A DNA stretch of 36,030 bases. Origin: Mediterranea sp. (in: CFB group bacteria). Lineage in GTDB: Bacteria; Bacteroidota; Bacteroidia; Bacteroidales; Bacteroidaceae. Below the pieces are notes generated by a model that worked only from the letters and a program-made list of their open reading frames with translations, was not told where the DNA came from and did no database searches. Position 1 is the stretch's first letter. Each line of letters begins with the position of its first letter. Location of the stretch: assembly GCA_031258135.1 (NCBI GenBank), contig JAIRNG010000014.1, forward strand, positions 1-36,030, given 5' to 3'. This document shows, in pieces, positions 23,975-33,527 of the stretch. The position numbers and the translations under genes were made by a program.

Positions 23975-26920
23975 ATGAAACGACGTATCCTGCCGGCCTT
24001 TTTTTGTCTGACGCAAGCGCTGACCCTCTTCCCGCAAGGCGCGGACCGCTTCTTCAACCGGTACAACTTTACGTTCGTCACCGAAAGTAAAGGGCTGCCC
24101 TGCAACTTTGTGAGCGACATCCTTAAAGATTCCGACGGGTACGTCTGGGTGGCGACGCACTGCGGGATAGGACGGTATGACGGTTATGAATTTCTCAACT
24201 ATGGCGCGCAAACCGGGCCGGTACGCCTGAAGAACGATTTCGTTCATCAGGTATGCGAAGACAATTTCCGGCGGCTCTGGATAGCCTCCGAAGGTGGGAT
24301 CGACATTCTCGACCTGAATACGTATGCTTTGGTCGAGCTTTCCCTTCCGCCGGATCACCCGCTACGGCGACTCATGAACGAAGACATCCGTACGATCTGC
24401 AAAGACAAACAGGGCCACCTGTGGATAGCCGGCAACAGGGAACTCTGGTGCATGGAGCCGGACGACGCGGGAAATATCCGGGCGTATTATGGCATGAAGA
24501 ATGTCGGCGCATCGCCGGTGCACGCCATCGTTGACCTGGGCTGGGCTGTTTATGCGGGCATCGACAATCAGGTTTGCCGCATCGAAAAACAGCCGGGCCA
24601 CCGGCTGAAGGCCGTCGCCATGTCCGACAGCCTGGTTCCTTTCAGCGAAGACTGGCGCATCTCCTGCATGCAGGCTGACGGCGATCTGCTGTGGATCGGC
24701 TCGAACCGCGGCCTGTTCAGGTACAGCCATACGGAACGCAGCCTCAAAAGATACCGCTACTCCACACACCGTTCCGGCATGCTGAGCCAGGCCTACATCA
24801 CGGATATCGGACTGACCGGGCGCGGGCGACTGATCGTATCCACCCTCAACGGACTGAATGTCTACCACAGGGACACGGACACCTTCTCGTTCATCCGCCG
24901 GACAAGTGACCGGAACGGCGTCTCGATCAACTGCAACGCCGTCAATTGCCTCTTTACGGACGGGGAAACCATCTGGTCGGGCACCGGGACAGGAGGCATA
25001 AACCTGCTCACCCCCAAACACCTGCAAACCGAATTATGGCCCGGCGAAACGTATGCTGCGAATACAGACGCCCCTACGCCGGTAAACGCCATAGATGAAG
25101 ACAGGGACGGCAACCTCTGGTTCGGACAGGCGGAACGCGGACTGATAAAGTGGAACAGGGGAAGCAACCTCTGCACGCACCACCTCTTCTCGCCCGGCAA
25201 CGCCACCTCCATCAGCAACAACACCCTCAACGGCATCCTGATAGACTCCGACAACTACCTGTGGGCATACACCTGGGGCGTCGGCATCAACGGCCTCGAC
25301 CTGAACATCCCCAACAACCGCACGTTCAGGCGCTATACCCGTGAGAATATCCCCGGACTGGAAGACGACTTCATCAGCAGCGCCTGCGAAGACACGGTCA
25401 ACCGGGGAATATGGTTCGGCTCGACCCGGGGGATCTATTTCTACGACAAACGGAAAGACACCTTCACCCGGATACTGTTCGACCGCTCCGACAACGAATT
25501 CGAAGCGATCCGCGCCCTCCTGATCGACCGGAAAAAGCGCCTGTGGGTAGGCACCACGCAAGGCGTCTTTATGGTTGACCTGCTCTCTTTTGCCGGATCC
25601 CACAACAATTTTCACTATGAATACCTGAAATACAAGCTGGACCACCCGGAGTCAATGCAACCGGAAAAGATCAACAGTATGCTGGAAGACAGTAACGGCG
25701 ACCTGTGGTTCGGTGGCGACGGAAGCGGTCTGTATCGGTTGACCGGTGACAGGGAGCATCGTTTCGTGTTCAGGAACTACACCACGCGGCACGGGCTGTC
25801 CGGCAACACCATTACCGGCATGGCGGAAGACGGGCGGGGCAACCTCTGGCTAACCACGAACAACGGCGTTTCCCGGTTGAATATCCGGTCGATGACATTC
25901 TGCAATTACACACAGGCCGACGGGCTGCCCGCCACTCAATTCTATATGAACGGCATTCACTATTCGGCAAAACATGATTTTATTTATCTGGCCGCCATAG
26001 ACGGCCTGGTCATCATACATGCCGGTAAAGAGGCCTTGTTGCAGGCCTTGCTGCCCGTGCATGCACGGGTGAAATTGTCTTCATTGCTCATTGGGGGAAA
26101 CAGGGTTTATCCCTCCGGCTTAGCTTCCGGAATCTCCCTGCACGAGAAAGACAATCGTTTTTCCGTCGGCTTTACCACACAGGATTATGGAAACAGCGGC
26201 CGGATACGTTTTGCTTACCGGCTGAAAGGATATGAAGAAGAATGGAACGAAACTCAACCGGGGAACTATACGGCGCGATATACATCCGTATCTCCCGGAA
26301 GTTATACCTTGCAGGTACGCGCAACGGATGAGTTGGGACGCTGGTCGGACGAAGTGACGGAAATAGAAGTAGGCGTCACTCCCTATTTCTATAAGTCCGG
26401 CTGGTTCTACCTGCTGCTTGTTATGGCCGTTTCCTGGGGCGTCTTTTATTCTATAAAAAGGAAGACCCCGGTTTACCGCGAACGGCAGATAGCCTTCTTT
26501 ACCAATATTACCCATAAGTTCCGCCGGAACAAGTATAAAAAGATATTCTCTGCAAGCAGCAATGTGGAAGAACTGCATTTGCAGGAAGAATCAAGGGATA
26601 AGGCGTTTATTACGAATGCCGTCAACCTGATGAAGGAGAATTATGCCGATTCGGCATATAACCTGGATCGCTTTGTCCGCGATATGAGATATAGCAAGAC
26701 GTTGGTCAACAGGAAAATGCATGACCTGACCGGACAACCCATTGGCCGGTTCATGAAGAACTACCGCCTGAATGTAGCCAAGAAAATGATACAGGAAAGT
26801 ACGGGAGACATAAACGTCTCCGAGATAGCTTATGCCGTAGGCTTCAACGACCCGAAGTATTTCACGAAATGCTTCAAAGAGTTTTTCGGATATCTGCCGA
26901 GCTCTAAACTCAAGAAGTAA
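23975..26920 (+). CDS. Transmembrane two-component-type propeller sensor fused directly to an AraC HTH domain (HTCS-like, no kinase or receiver)
   Basis: Repeated propeller motifs (D..G.LWIGS / DSNGDLWFGGDGSGL), Y_Y_Y-like domain, TM WFYLLLVMAVSWGVFYSI, relic AFFTNITHKFRRN, then an AraC domain (EIAYAVGFNDPKYFTKCFKEFFGYLPS). Confidence 0.88.
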   Translation: MKRRILPAFFCLTQALTLFPQGADRFFNRYNFTFVTESKGLPCNFVSDILKDSDGYVWVATHCGIGRYDGYEFLNYGAQTGPVRLKNDFVHQVCEDNFRRLWIASEGGIDILDLNTYALVELSLPPDHPLRRLMNEDIRTICKDKQGHLWIAGNRELWCMEPDDAGNIRAYYGMKNVGASPVHAIVDLGWAVYAGIDNQVCRIEKQPGHRLKAVAMSDSLVPFSEDWRISCMQADGDLLWIGSNRGLFRYSHTERSLKRYRYSTHRSGMLSQAYITDIGLTGRGRLIVSTLNGLNVYHRDTDTFSFIRRTSDRNGVSINCNAVNCLFTDGETIWSGTGTGGINLLTPKHLQTELWPGETYAANTDAPTPVNAIDEDRDGNLWFGQAERGLIKWNRGSNLCTHHLFSPGNATSISNNTLNGILIDSDNYLWAYTWGVGINGLDLNIPNNRTFRRYTRENIPGLEDDFISSACEDTVNRGIWFGSTRGIYFYDKRKDTFTRILFDRSDNEFEAIRALLIDRKKRLWVGTTQGVFMVDLLSFAGSHNNFHYEYLKYKLDHPESMQPEKINSMLEDSNGDLWFGGDGSGLYRLTGDREHRFVFRNYTTRHGLSGNTITGMAEDGRGNLWLTTNNGVSRLNIRSMTFCNYTQADGLPATQFYMNGIHYSAKHDFIYLAAIDGLVIIHAGKEALLQALLPVHARVKLSSLLIGGNRVYPSGLASGISLHEKDNRFSVGFTTQDYGNSGRIRFAYRLKGYEEEWNETQPGNYTARYTSVSPGSYTLQVRATDELGRWSDEVTEIEVGVTPYFYKSGWFYLLLVMAVSWGVFYSIKRKTPVYRERQIAFFTNITHKFRRNKYKKIFSASSNVEELHLQEESRDKAFITNAVNLMKENYADSAYNLDRFVRDMRYSKTLVNRKMHDLTGQPIGRFMKNYRLNVAKKMIQESTGDINVSEIAYAVGFNDPKYFTKCFKEFFGYLPSSKLKK

Positions 26921-26989
26921 CGGTGCGTTATCGCCACTATTTTCCGCCTGATCTTTACTATTTTCCTCTTTATATAGGGATGGACATCT

Positions 26990-26997
26990 TATTTTTG
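26990..26997 (+). promoter_or_regulatory. Putative -7 element (TATTTTTG) of the GH92 gene
   Basis: TAnnTTTG match ~22 bp upstream of the ATG. Confidence 0.35.
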
Positions 26998-27019
26998 CAT
27001 ATCATCATAAAGGATATAA

Positions 27020-29335
27020 ATGAAGCGAACCCTCTGCACATATAGCTCCATACTGTTGGCCGTGATGTCGTTACAGTGTATTGCGTCATGTACCGGTGAC
27101 AAACGCGATACAGCCAAAGATTCTCTCCTGGCGTATATCGATACCCGTGTCGGCACAGCCCCCAGCGCCACCCATACAGCCGGCAGGTTCGGCAGGAATA
27201 CGGAAGAATACGGGCAGACCCTGCCGGCCGTGCTCGAACCGAACGGCATGAACTTCTGGACTCCGCAGACACGGGACACAGAGCTGAAGTGTATAGCTCC
27301 TTATTATTATGCGGATACTTTGCTGCAAGGCTTTCGCAACTCCCATTGGATTGTGGGCGGTTGCATGCAGGATTATGGTTCGATGACGCTTATGCCGCTT
27401 TACGGCGCTCTGCGCTGCCGGCCCGGACTCCGTTCAACCCGCTTCTCCCATCAGGAAGAAGAAGCGACCCCGTCCTACTATGCCGTTTCGCTACCCGACG
27501 AACATCTCTTTACGGAAATGACCGCCCGCTCCCGCTCCGCCATCTTCCGTTTCACCTACCGCAAGGCAGGAAAAGGCTACCTGATAGTCAATCCCAACAG
27601 CGACGAAGCTAAGGGTTACATCCGGATCGACACGCTCAATCATCAGATCTACGGGTACAACCCCGTTCACCGCATCTATCAGGGATGGGGAGAACCGGCC
27701 GGATACAGCGGGCACTTTATTGTTCAGTTCAGGAAGAAGATAACAGACTACGGAATATATAGAGGAGACGCTTTATTTCCCCGCGCCCTTCAAACAGAGG
27801 ATGCCGCACAGATAGGAACATACGTGGAGTTTGACGTTGAAGAAGGAGAAGAAGTCCTGGTCAAGGTGGCTTCATCCTTCGTCGGCAGGGAAGGCGCAGC
27901 CCGCAATCTGGAAGCCGAAATTCCACATTGGGACTTTAACCGGACCCGGACAGAGCTAAACCGGATATGGGAACGACATCTTTCCGTAATAGAAGTAGAG
28001 ACTGAAAGCCGCACGGATAAGGAAAAGTTCTATGGCGCCTTCTACCGCGCCTCTTTCCTGCCCCGCACGTTCAACGATGTGGACGGGCGGTATCCCTCTT
28101 TTGCAAAAGGCAGTCCGGTACGCCGGTTACCGGAAGGAGAAACCTATTACGAAGATTACAGTATATGGGACACCTACCGCGCCCTGCATCCATTGATCAA
28201 CCTGCTCCACCCGACCAAAGGAGGAGACATGATGCAGTCCCTGGTATACAAATATGAACAAGGCGGATGGCTACCCATTTTCCCCTGCTGGAACAGCTAC
28301 ACCGCCGGCATGATTGGCGACCATTGCATTGCCGCCATTGGTGACGCTTACTGCAAAGGCATCCGCAACTTTGATGTAAGGAAGGCGTACGAAGGTATGC
28401 GGAAAAATGCCTTTGAAACCCCGTGCAACCCGGAGGAATACAGGAACGGTATGGGACGCCGTGCATTGACTTCGTATCTGAAGTATGGCTATATCCCCCT
28501 TGAAGATACCGTACCGGATGCGTTCCATACGAATGAGCAGACTTCACGTACACTGGAATATGCTTATGACGATTTTGTCCTTGCACAGATGGCAAAGGCT
28601 TTAGGCGAAACAGAAGATTATCAGGCCTTGATGGCACGCACCACCAATTACCGGAACGTTATCGATCCCCGCACCGGATACGCTCAGGGACGTTATGCCG
28701 ACGGCGCTTTCCTGAATGAAGATAACACATTCCGTTTCACCGGCTTCATTACCGAAGGAGCGCCTTGCCACTATACCTGGTATGTTCCCCACGACCCATA
28801 TGGGCTTATGGAGTGTATGGGTGGCAAAGCTAACTTTATAACCAAATTGGACTCTATGTTCAGCGAACAACGCTATTGGCACGGGAACGAACCTTGCCAT
28901 CAGATCGCCTTCATGTTTAACGATGCAGGCCAACCCTGGAAAACCCAACGAGCCGTCCGCCATATCATGGAGACCGAGTATCTGAATACGCCGGGCGGAC
29001 TTTCGGGAAATGATGACGCCGGACAGATGTCGGCATGGTACCTGTTTGCCGCCATGGGATTTTACCCCGTTTGCCCGGGCACGCCGTATTATCAGATTGC
29101 CAGTCCCTCATTCCCCAGCTTTACCCTGCAATTGGAGAATGGGAATACGTTTTCCGTAAAAGCCCTGAACGCATCGGGAAAAAACATCTATATCCGGTCG
29201 GCAACGCTGAACGGGAAACTTTATACACACCATTACATAACCCATCAGGACATCATGAAGGGTGGAGTGATGGAATTTGTGATGAGTGATGATCCCTTTG
29301 AAACGCCGGAGCCAAATCCCCATGCCTCGCCATAG
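27020..29335 (+). CDS. GH92 family glycoside hydrolase (alpha-mannosidase type) lipoprotein
   Basis: YIDTRVGT..; EDYSIWDTYRALHPLINLLHP; WNSYTAGMIGDHCIAAIGDAY; YVPHDPYGLMECMGG; GNEPCHQIAFMFNDAGQPWKTQ; GLSGNDDAGQMSAWYLFAAMGFYPVCPGTPYYQI. Confidence 0.95.
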   Translation: MKRTLCTYSSILLAVMSLQCIASCTGDKRDTAKDSLLAYIDTRVGTAPSATHTAGRFGRNTEEYGQTLPAVLEPNGMNFWTPQTRDTELKCIAPYYYADTLLQGFRNSHWIVGGCMQDYGSMTLMPLYGALRCRPGLRSTRFSHQEEEATPSYYAVSLPDEHLFTEMTARSRSAIFRFTYRKAGKGYLIVNPNSDEAKGYIRIDTLNHQIYGYNPVHRIYQGWGEPAGYSGHFIVQFRKKITDYGIYRGDALFPRALQTEDAAQIGTYVEFDVEEGEEVLVKVASSFVGREGAARNLEAEIPHWDFNRTRTELNRIWERHLSVIEVETESRTDKEKFYGAFYRASFLPRTFNDVDGRYPSFAKGSPVRRLPEGETYYEDYSIWDTYRALHPLINLLHPTKGGDMMQSLVYKYEQGGWLPIFPCWNSYTAGMIGDHCIAAIGDAYCKGIRNFDVRKAYEGMRKNAFETPCNPEEYRNGMGRRALTSYLKYGYIPLEDTVPDAFHTNEQTSRTLEYAYDDFVLAQMAKALGETEDYQALMARTTNYRNVIDPRTGYAQGRYADGAFLNEDNTFRFTGFITEGAPCHYTWYVPHDPYGLMECMGGKANFITKLDSMFSEQRYWHGNEPCHQIAFMFNDAGQPWKTQRAVRHIMETEYLNTPGGLSGNDDAGQMSAWYLFAAMGFYPVCPGTPYYQIASPSFPSFTLQLENGNTFSVKALNASGKNIYIRSATLNGKLYTHHYITHQDIMKGGVMEFVMSDDPFETPEPNPHASP

Positions 29336-29365
29336 CCGTTAAAGAGCAACACAGGCCCCTACTAT

Positions 29366-30652
29366 TCATGGGAAGAGGTTAGGGCTTTTCTTCTCGCGGC
29401 GTTGCAATGATAAAAATCGTCTTTTCACTTCACCCTTTTCCAGCATTTTCTTATACCTGGTTAATGCTTCGATATAATAATAATCGGCATAATTGATCGA
29501 AGCGTCTATTTCGGATTTAGCCGGCCAATGACCTACGGAATGTAAAAGGAAAGAGGGTTTTGATGCCCTGCTCTGGAATTTTTCGGAAGACAGTTCCACC
29601 AACATGTTGGTGGCGGCAAGCCTGTATACTTCAGCCTTTTCCCTGTTGTCTTCCAGCTGTGACAATTCAATCAAAGCAGATGCTACAATAGCTGCGGCCG
29701 ACGCATCTTTTGGGGCATTGGGAATGTCGGGGTCGTCAAAATCCCAGTAAGGAATGTATTCTCCCTCAGGCAATCTACGCAAATACAGATCGGCCACTTT
29801 TTCCGCAAACCGAAGGAATTTCTTATCCTGTGTTTCCCTGTACACCATTGTATAACCGTATATTGCCCAAGCCTGCCCCCGCGCCCAGAGCGTACTGTCA
29901 CCGTAACCCTGATGAGTCACTCCCTTAATGAAATGTCCGTCGGCAGTATTATATACCGCTACATGGTAATTACCCCCATCTTCCCTGAACTGATTTTTCA
30001 TTGTAGTCTCGGCATGTCTGGTAGCCATATCATACAGTCTTTTATCTCCCCCGTTTTTTGCCGCCCAATACAGCAGTTCCAGATTTATCATATTATCCAT
30101 GATCGTATTGTGAGGCCAGTTGTTGGGTTCCACTTCGCGAGGCCATGAGAGGATTGTTCCCACTTCCGGATTATACAGAGTGGCCAACGTATCGGCCGCA
30201 TTCAGGATAATGCGTTTATATTTTTCGTAACCCGTAAGCCGATAGGCATTTCCATAGCTACAAAACAGTTGAAAACCTATATCATGATCATAAACGGGAA
30301 GGGTGGTCAATGGAACAAGCAGATCCGTATAATAAACTGCCGCGTCTTTATCTTCCATATCCCCGGTATTTTCATAGTTATACCACAAAATGCCCGGCCA
30401 GAAGCCAACGGTCCATTCCGTAATTTCTACCGGACAAAGGTTCCAATGCGCTTCGTTATGCAAAATATTGCGGGGCATCCCGTTTTTACCTGATATTTCT
30501 TTTAAAGCCTTTTGTACCTGACTGTCGCAATATGCCAGATTTCTATCTACATCCAAAGTCGTATTTTGTATATTACGTACCGTACAGCTACATAGCGCCA
30601 CCCATGCCGCCAGGATATAAACAGATGATTTTAAACACATTCTATTCCCCAT
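29366..30652 (-). CDS. GH88 family unsaturated glucuronyl hydrolase-like protein
   Basis: EWTVGFWPGILWYNYENTGD; YDHDIGFQLFCSYGNAYRLTG; DNMINLELLYWAAKNGGD; QGYGDSTLWARGQAWAIYGYTM; YWDFDDPDIPNAPKDASAAAI. Confidence 0.93.
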   Translation of the reverse strand: MGNRMCLKSSVYILAAWVALCSCTVRNIQNTTLDVDRNLAYCDSQVQKALKEISGKNGMPRNILHNEAHWNLCPVEITEWTVGFWPGILWYNYENTGDMEDKDAAVYYTDLLVPLTTLPVYDHDIGFQLFCSYGNAYRLTGYEKYKRIILNAADTLATLYNPEVGTILSWPREVEPNNWPHNTIMDNMINLELLYWAAKNGGDKRLYDMATRHAETTMKNQFREDGGNYHVAVYNTADGHFIKGVTHQGYGDSTLWARGQAWAIYGYTMVYRETQDKKFLRFAEKVADLYLRRLPEGEYIPYWDFDDPDIPNAPKDASAAAIVASALIELSQLEDNREKAEVYRLAATNMLVELSSEKFQSRASKPSFLLHSVGHWPAKSEIDASINYADYYYIEALTRYKKMLEKGEVKRRFLSLQRREKKSPNLFP

Positions 30653-30778
30653 ATTTTCATGTTTTTCAATATTCTTTTTACTGTCTGTTATATGGAAACG
30701 CGCAGGCCTCCTTTACAGACTTTTACTCTCAGACGGAGGAGTCTGTCGTCGACAGGTTTTGAACCATCGATAAAGACT

Positions 30779-33517
30779 TCATAGTTTTATTTTCCGGTAT
30801 GTCATTTTATTGAATTTGATTGTTTTCCTGCCTGCCTTGACGGTAACCGGACTTTCCGTCATCAGATAATATTCACCGTTTTCATATTCCAATACGGCAT
30901 TTGTCCTTTCATCCGCCAGAATGGAGCATCCTTTTCCCTGAACGAAAGTTCCGTTTCCAAGGAACAAGGTGAAGTCTTTGCCGTTTTCGCTTACCATGGC
31001 ATAAGTGGCATTGACGAACATCTCGCGGTAGGATACTTTTTCATCTTTCGCCGAAGAGAAAATATAGTCGGTTCGCCCCGATTTGCTTTTTACCGTCAAT
31101 CCTACGAAATCAGGCGAGGCGTCCGGTACGCTGAATGATTCTATCGCCTGAATAGATCTACCTTCTTCCGTCGTGGGTTCAAAGACGGATACGAACGGGC
31201 GATTCCATGCTTCGCCATGCTGGCGTGCGGCGATAGTCAGGTAAGGCGCTTTATTTACTTCATAAGGGAAATCATTGTTGTTACGGAATGCTTTACAGGC
31301 AGGCGCCTTGATAGAGAATACCTCCCGTCCGTCCTGCCCTTGCATCCACAGGTTCATATAGATGTGATTACCATCAGGAAAGCTCATTTTCCATACGGCC
31401 TGATAGTCGTCATTTGTTTTGGCTGACTTCTTATCCCACATGTAATCGAGCGCGAAGAGATGCCTTCCGGCGAATGTCATTTCATCACTTTGTCTCAAAT
31501 CCAATGATTTTCCTTTGGTGTCCTGAATAATTAGTTCCTGCCCTAAATTGTGATAAAAATAGTCATGGAACTTATCTCCTTTCCGTTGTTTCCTCGAACG
31601 GAAAACATCTACATAGTAGCCCGTCGTTTCTCCTGTACTGACAATGCTTAGCAAACGGCTCTGGTCACTTCGGCTTTCAGGCTCTAAAAAGTAGATATCC
31701 GAATAAGTGATTTCTTTATAAAAACCGTCTTTCTGCATTGAACGGGGATAGCAGGCCAGCAAATCGAACGGATGGTTGCCCGACATTTCGGGATACTTGG
31801 AAATGCCGTCTACCATTACCGTATTGTGTGCCGGAAATTGCGAATAGTATTCCAGATATGGCTTTTCAAAATAACTCGACCCGATGCCTGATTCAGCGCC
31901 TAAGATGTACCCCTTGCCATATAGTTCCATCGCTATGCCGTTAGAGTGGACATGATTGCCGAATGAGGCATATTGCGAAATCATCAGGCCGTTTTCTTTA
32001 CTGTCATATTTGTTTCGCTGTACGAACCAGCTCACATTAGGCGCATAGAAGGTCTGCGTAACGTAATCGGGGAGTTTGGCCTTCGCCGTATTCCCGTCAA
32101 GGACGAGAGGTTTTGCCGTGAAGAAAGACGATACTTCGGCCGGCAATTTTGAGACCTTCCGGTTCTGAGCCTCTGCGCCGGCGCCGGGACTGAAGAGTTT
32201 ATACATGCCCGTAAAACGGATTTCGTCTTCGGCCTTCCCGTGTTTTTGCGCTATACGTATCATATCAAGCACAGGCCCGGTATCCAGGCCGCTGTAATAG
32301 GTGTCGCCAAATGCCGTAATTTTGCCGTTAGGAAACAGGTATTGCGGCAATACTTCTACCGCCTTGTACATAACAGGCATATAAGGCAGGATGTCCTGAC
32401 CGAATGTATTGTCGTAATTGTTGATAAAGCGCATAAATTCGCGGGTAACACTGCTCGCGTAACCCGGACACTCGTTCCAGACGCCATTGTCGCAGTCATA
32501 TCCGTATTGCATCAATTCAGTCAATGACCATTGACGGGAAGAGGTTTTATTAAGTACGTGATCAATATAGTATTCACGTCCTTTGCCGTCCGTATAGTTC
32601 CTGTTGTCATCGAGTACCATGGCTACGCTAAGTATAATGTTAGCCTGATGCAGATTCCAGTTGTTGTGCGGCACGCCGTGTTTTATCGTTACGTCGATAC
32701 CTTTTTTCAGGGCGGCTTCGTAGAGAGCGGCTTTATCTTTATGCTCACTCTTTATATAATTATAGAGGAAATCATAATACTGGGCGAGATCATGGTAAAC
32801 AGCTTCTTGTATTACTTCGAAAGTGGTTAGCCCGGCGAGAGTCTGTGCATGGCCTTTCCCGATATCTACAGGTTCGTTGCGATAATACAGTCCCGTCAGA
32901 TAAGTATCCAGAATGTCATAAGCGAATCTCCCGTATTTTTTGTCGCCTGTAAGCCAAAACACAAACGCTCCGTCACGTCCCAGACGTATTATTTCGGTAT
33001 TCACGCTTTCGATATTACCGCCGGAAACATTTCCCTGTTCCACCCACTCCGGCGAGCTGCCGTCTTTGGCTGTATTCAGGAAACAGACGCCTTTGGTGTC
33101 GTCCATATAAGGAACGATATTTTCCAGTTCCGGACGTTTGTAATGTGAGTGGACTCCGCGTGTACTGCCAAAGCGCACGGTCGGTACGGGAGCCTGTCCG
33201 CCGGCATGCGAGTATACGCCGCCATTGATATAGACATCCGTTGCGTGGCTTTTCCAGTACATCATCAGGCGGGAAAGCATCCAGTCGGGTTCCTTCTGTG
33301 TTTTTTCCACATAAGGATTTATACGGTCCATGATGCCCTGATATACATCTTTAGCCCATGCCTCATTTTTTATTTGTTGCTGCAAGGCCTGTTTATAACT
33401 GTCCGTTGTCAACAGGCGGGGGTGTCCTTGCGGCAAATCGGATGGCAGGGGAATTTGTTGTGCCGGCAAGCCTGCATTGACGGATAAAATGAATAAAACT
33501 GTAATTATGTGTCTCAT
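30779..33517 (-). CDS. Heparinase II/III-type polysaccharide lyase
   Basis: Signal peptide; alginate-lyase-like toroid (GVPHNNWNLHQANIILSVAM; NECPGYASSVTREFMRFI); heparinase II/III segment (ASFGNHVHSNGIAMELYGKGYILGAESG; FPAHNTVMVDG). PL family number not assignable by eye. Confidence 0.8.
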   Translation of the reverse strand: MRHIITVLFILSVNAGLPAQQIPLPSDLPQGHPRLLTTDSYKQALQQQIKNEAWAKDVYQGIMDRINPYVEKTQKEPDWMLSRLMMYWKSHATDVYINGGVYSHAGGQAPVPTVRFGSTRGVHSHYKRPELENIVPYMDDTKGVCFLNTAKDGSSPEWVEQGNVSGGNIESVNTEIIRLGRDGAFVFWLTGDKKYGRFAYDILDTYLTGLYYRNEPVDIGKGHAQTLAGLTTFEVIQEAVYHDLAQYYDFLYNYIKSEHKDKAALYEAALKKGIDVTIKHGVPHNNWNLHQANIILSVAMVLDDNRNYTDGKGREYYIDHVLNKTSSRQWSLTELMQYGYDCDNGVWNECPGYASSVTREFMRFINNYDNTFGQDILPYMPVMYKAVEVLPQYLFPNGKITAFGDTYYSGLDTGPVLDMIRIAQKHGKAEDEIRFTGMYKLFSPGAGAEAQNRKVSKLPAEVSSFFTAKPLVLDGNTAKAKLPDYVTQTFYAPNVSWFVQRNKYDSKENGLMISQYASFGNHVHSNGIAMELYGKGYILGAESGIGSSYFEKPYLEYYSQFPAHNTVMVDGISKYPEMSGNHPFDLLACYPRSMQKDGFYKEITYSDIYFLEPESRSDQSRLLSIVSTGETTGYYVDVFRSRKQRKGDKFHDYFYHNLGQELIIQDTKGKSLDLRQSDEMTFAGRHLFALDYMWDKKSAKTNDDYQAVWKMSFPDGNHIYMNLWMQGQDGREVFSIKAPACKAFRNNNDFPYEVNKAPYLTIAARQHGEAWNRPFVSVFEPTTEEGRSIQAIESFSVPDASPDFVGLTVKSKSGRTDYIFSSAKDEKVSYREMFVNATYAMVSENGKDFTLFLGNGTFVQGKGCSILADERTNAVLEYENGEYYLMTESPVTVKAGRKTIKFNKMTYRKIKL

Positions 33518-33527
33518 TTTGTCTGTT

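Noticed and set aside
24362-25645. Minus-strand ORFs 221 aa and 203 aa
   Set aside because: Antisense to the regulator's propeller domain; no recognisable motifs.
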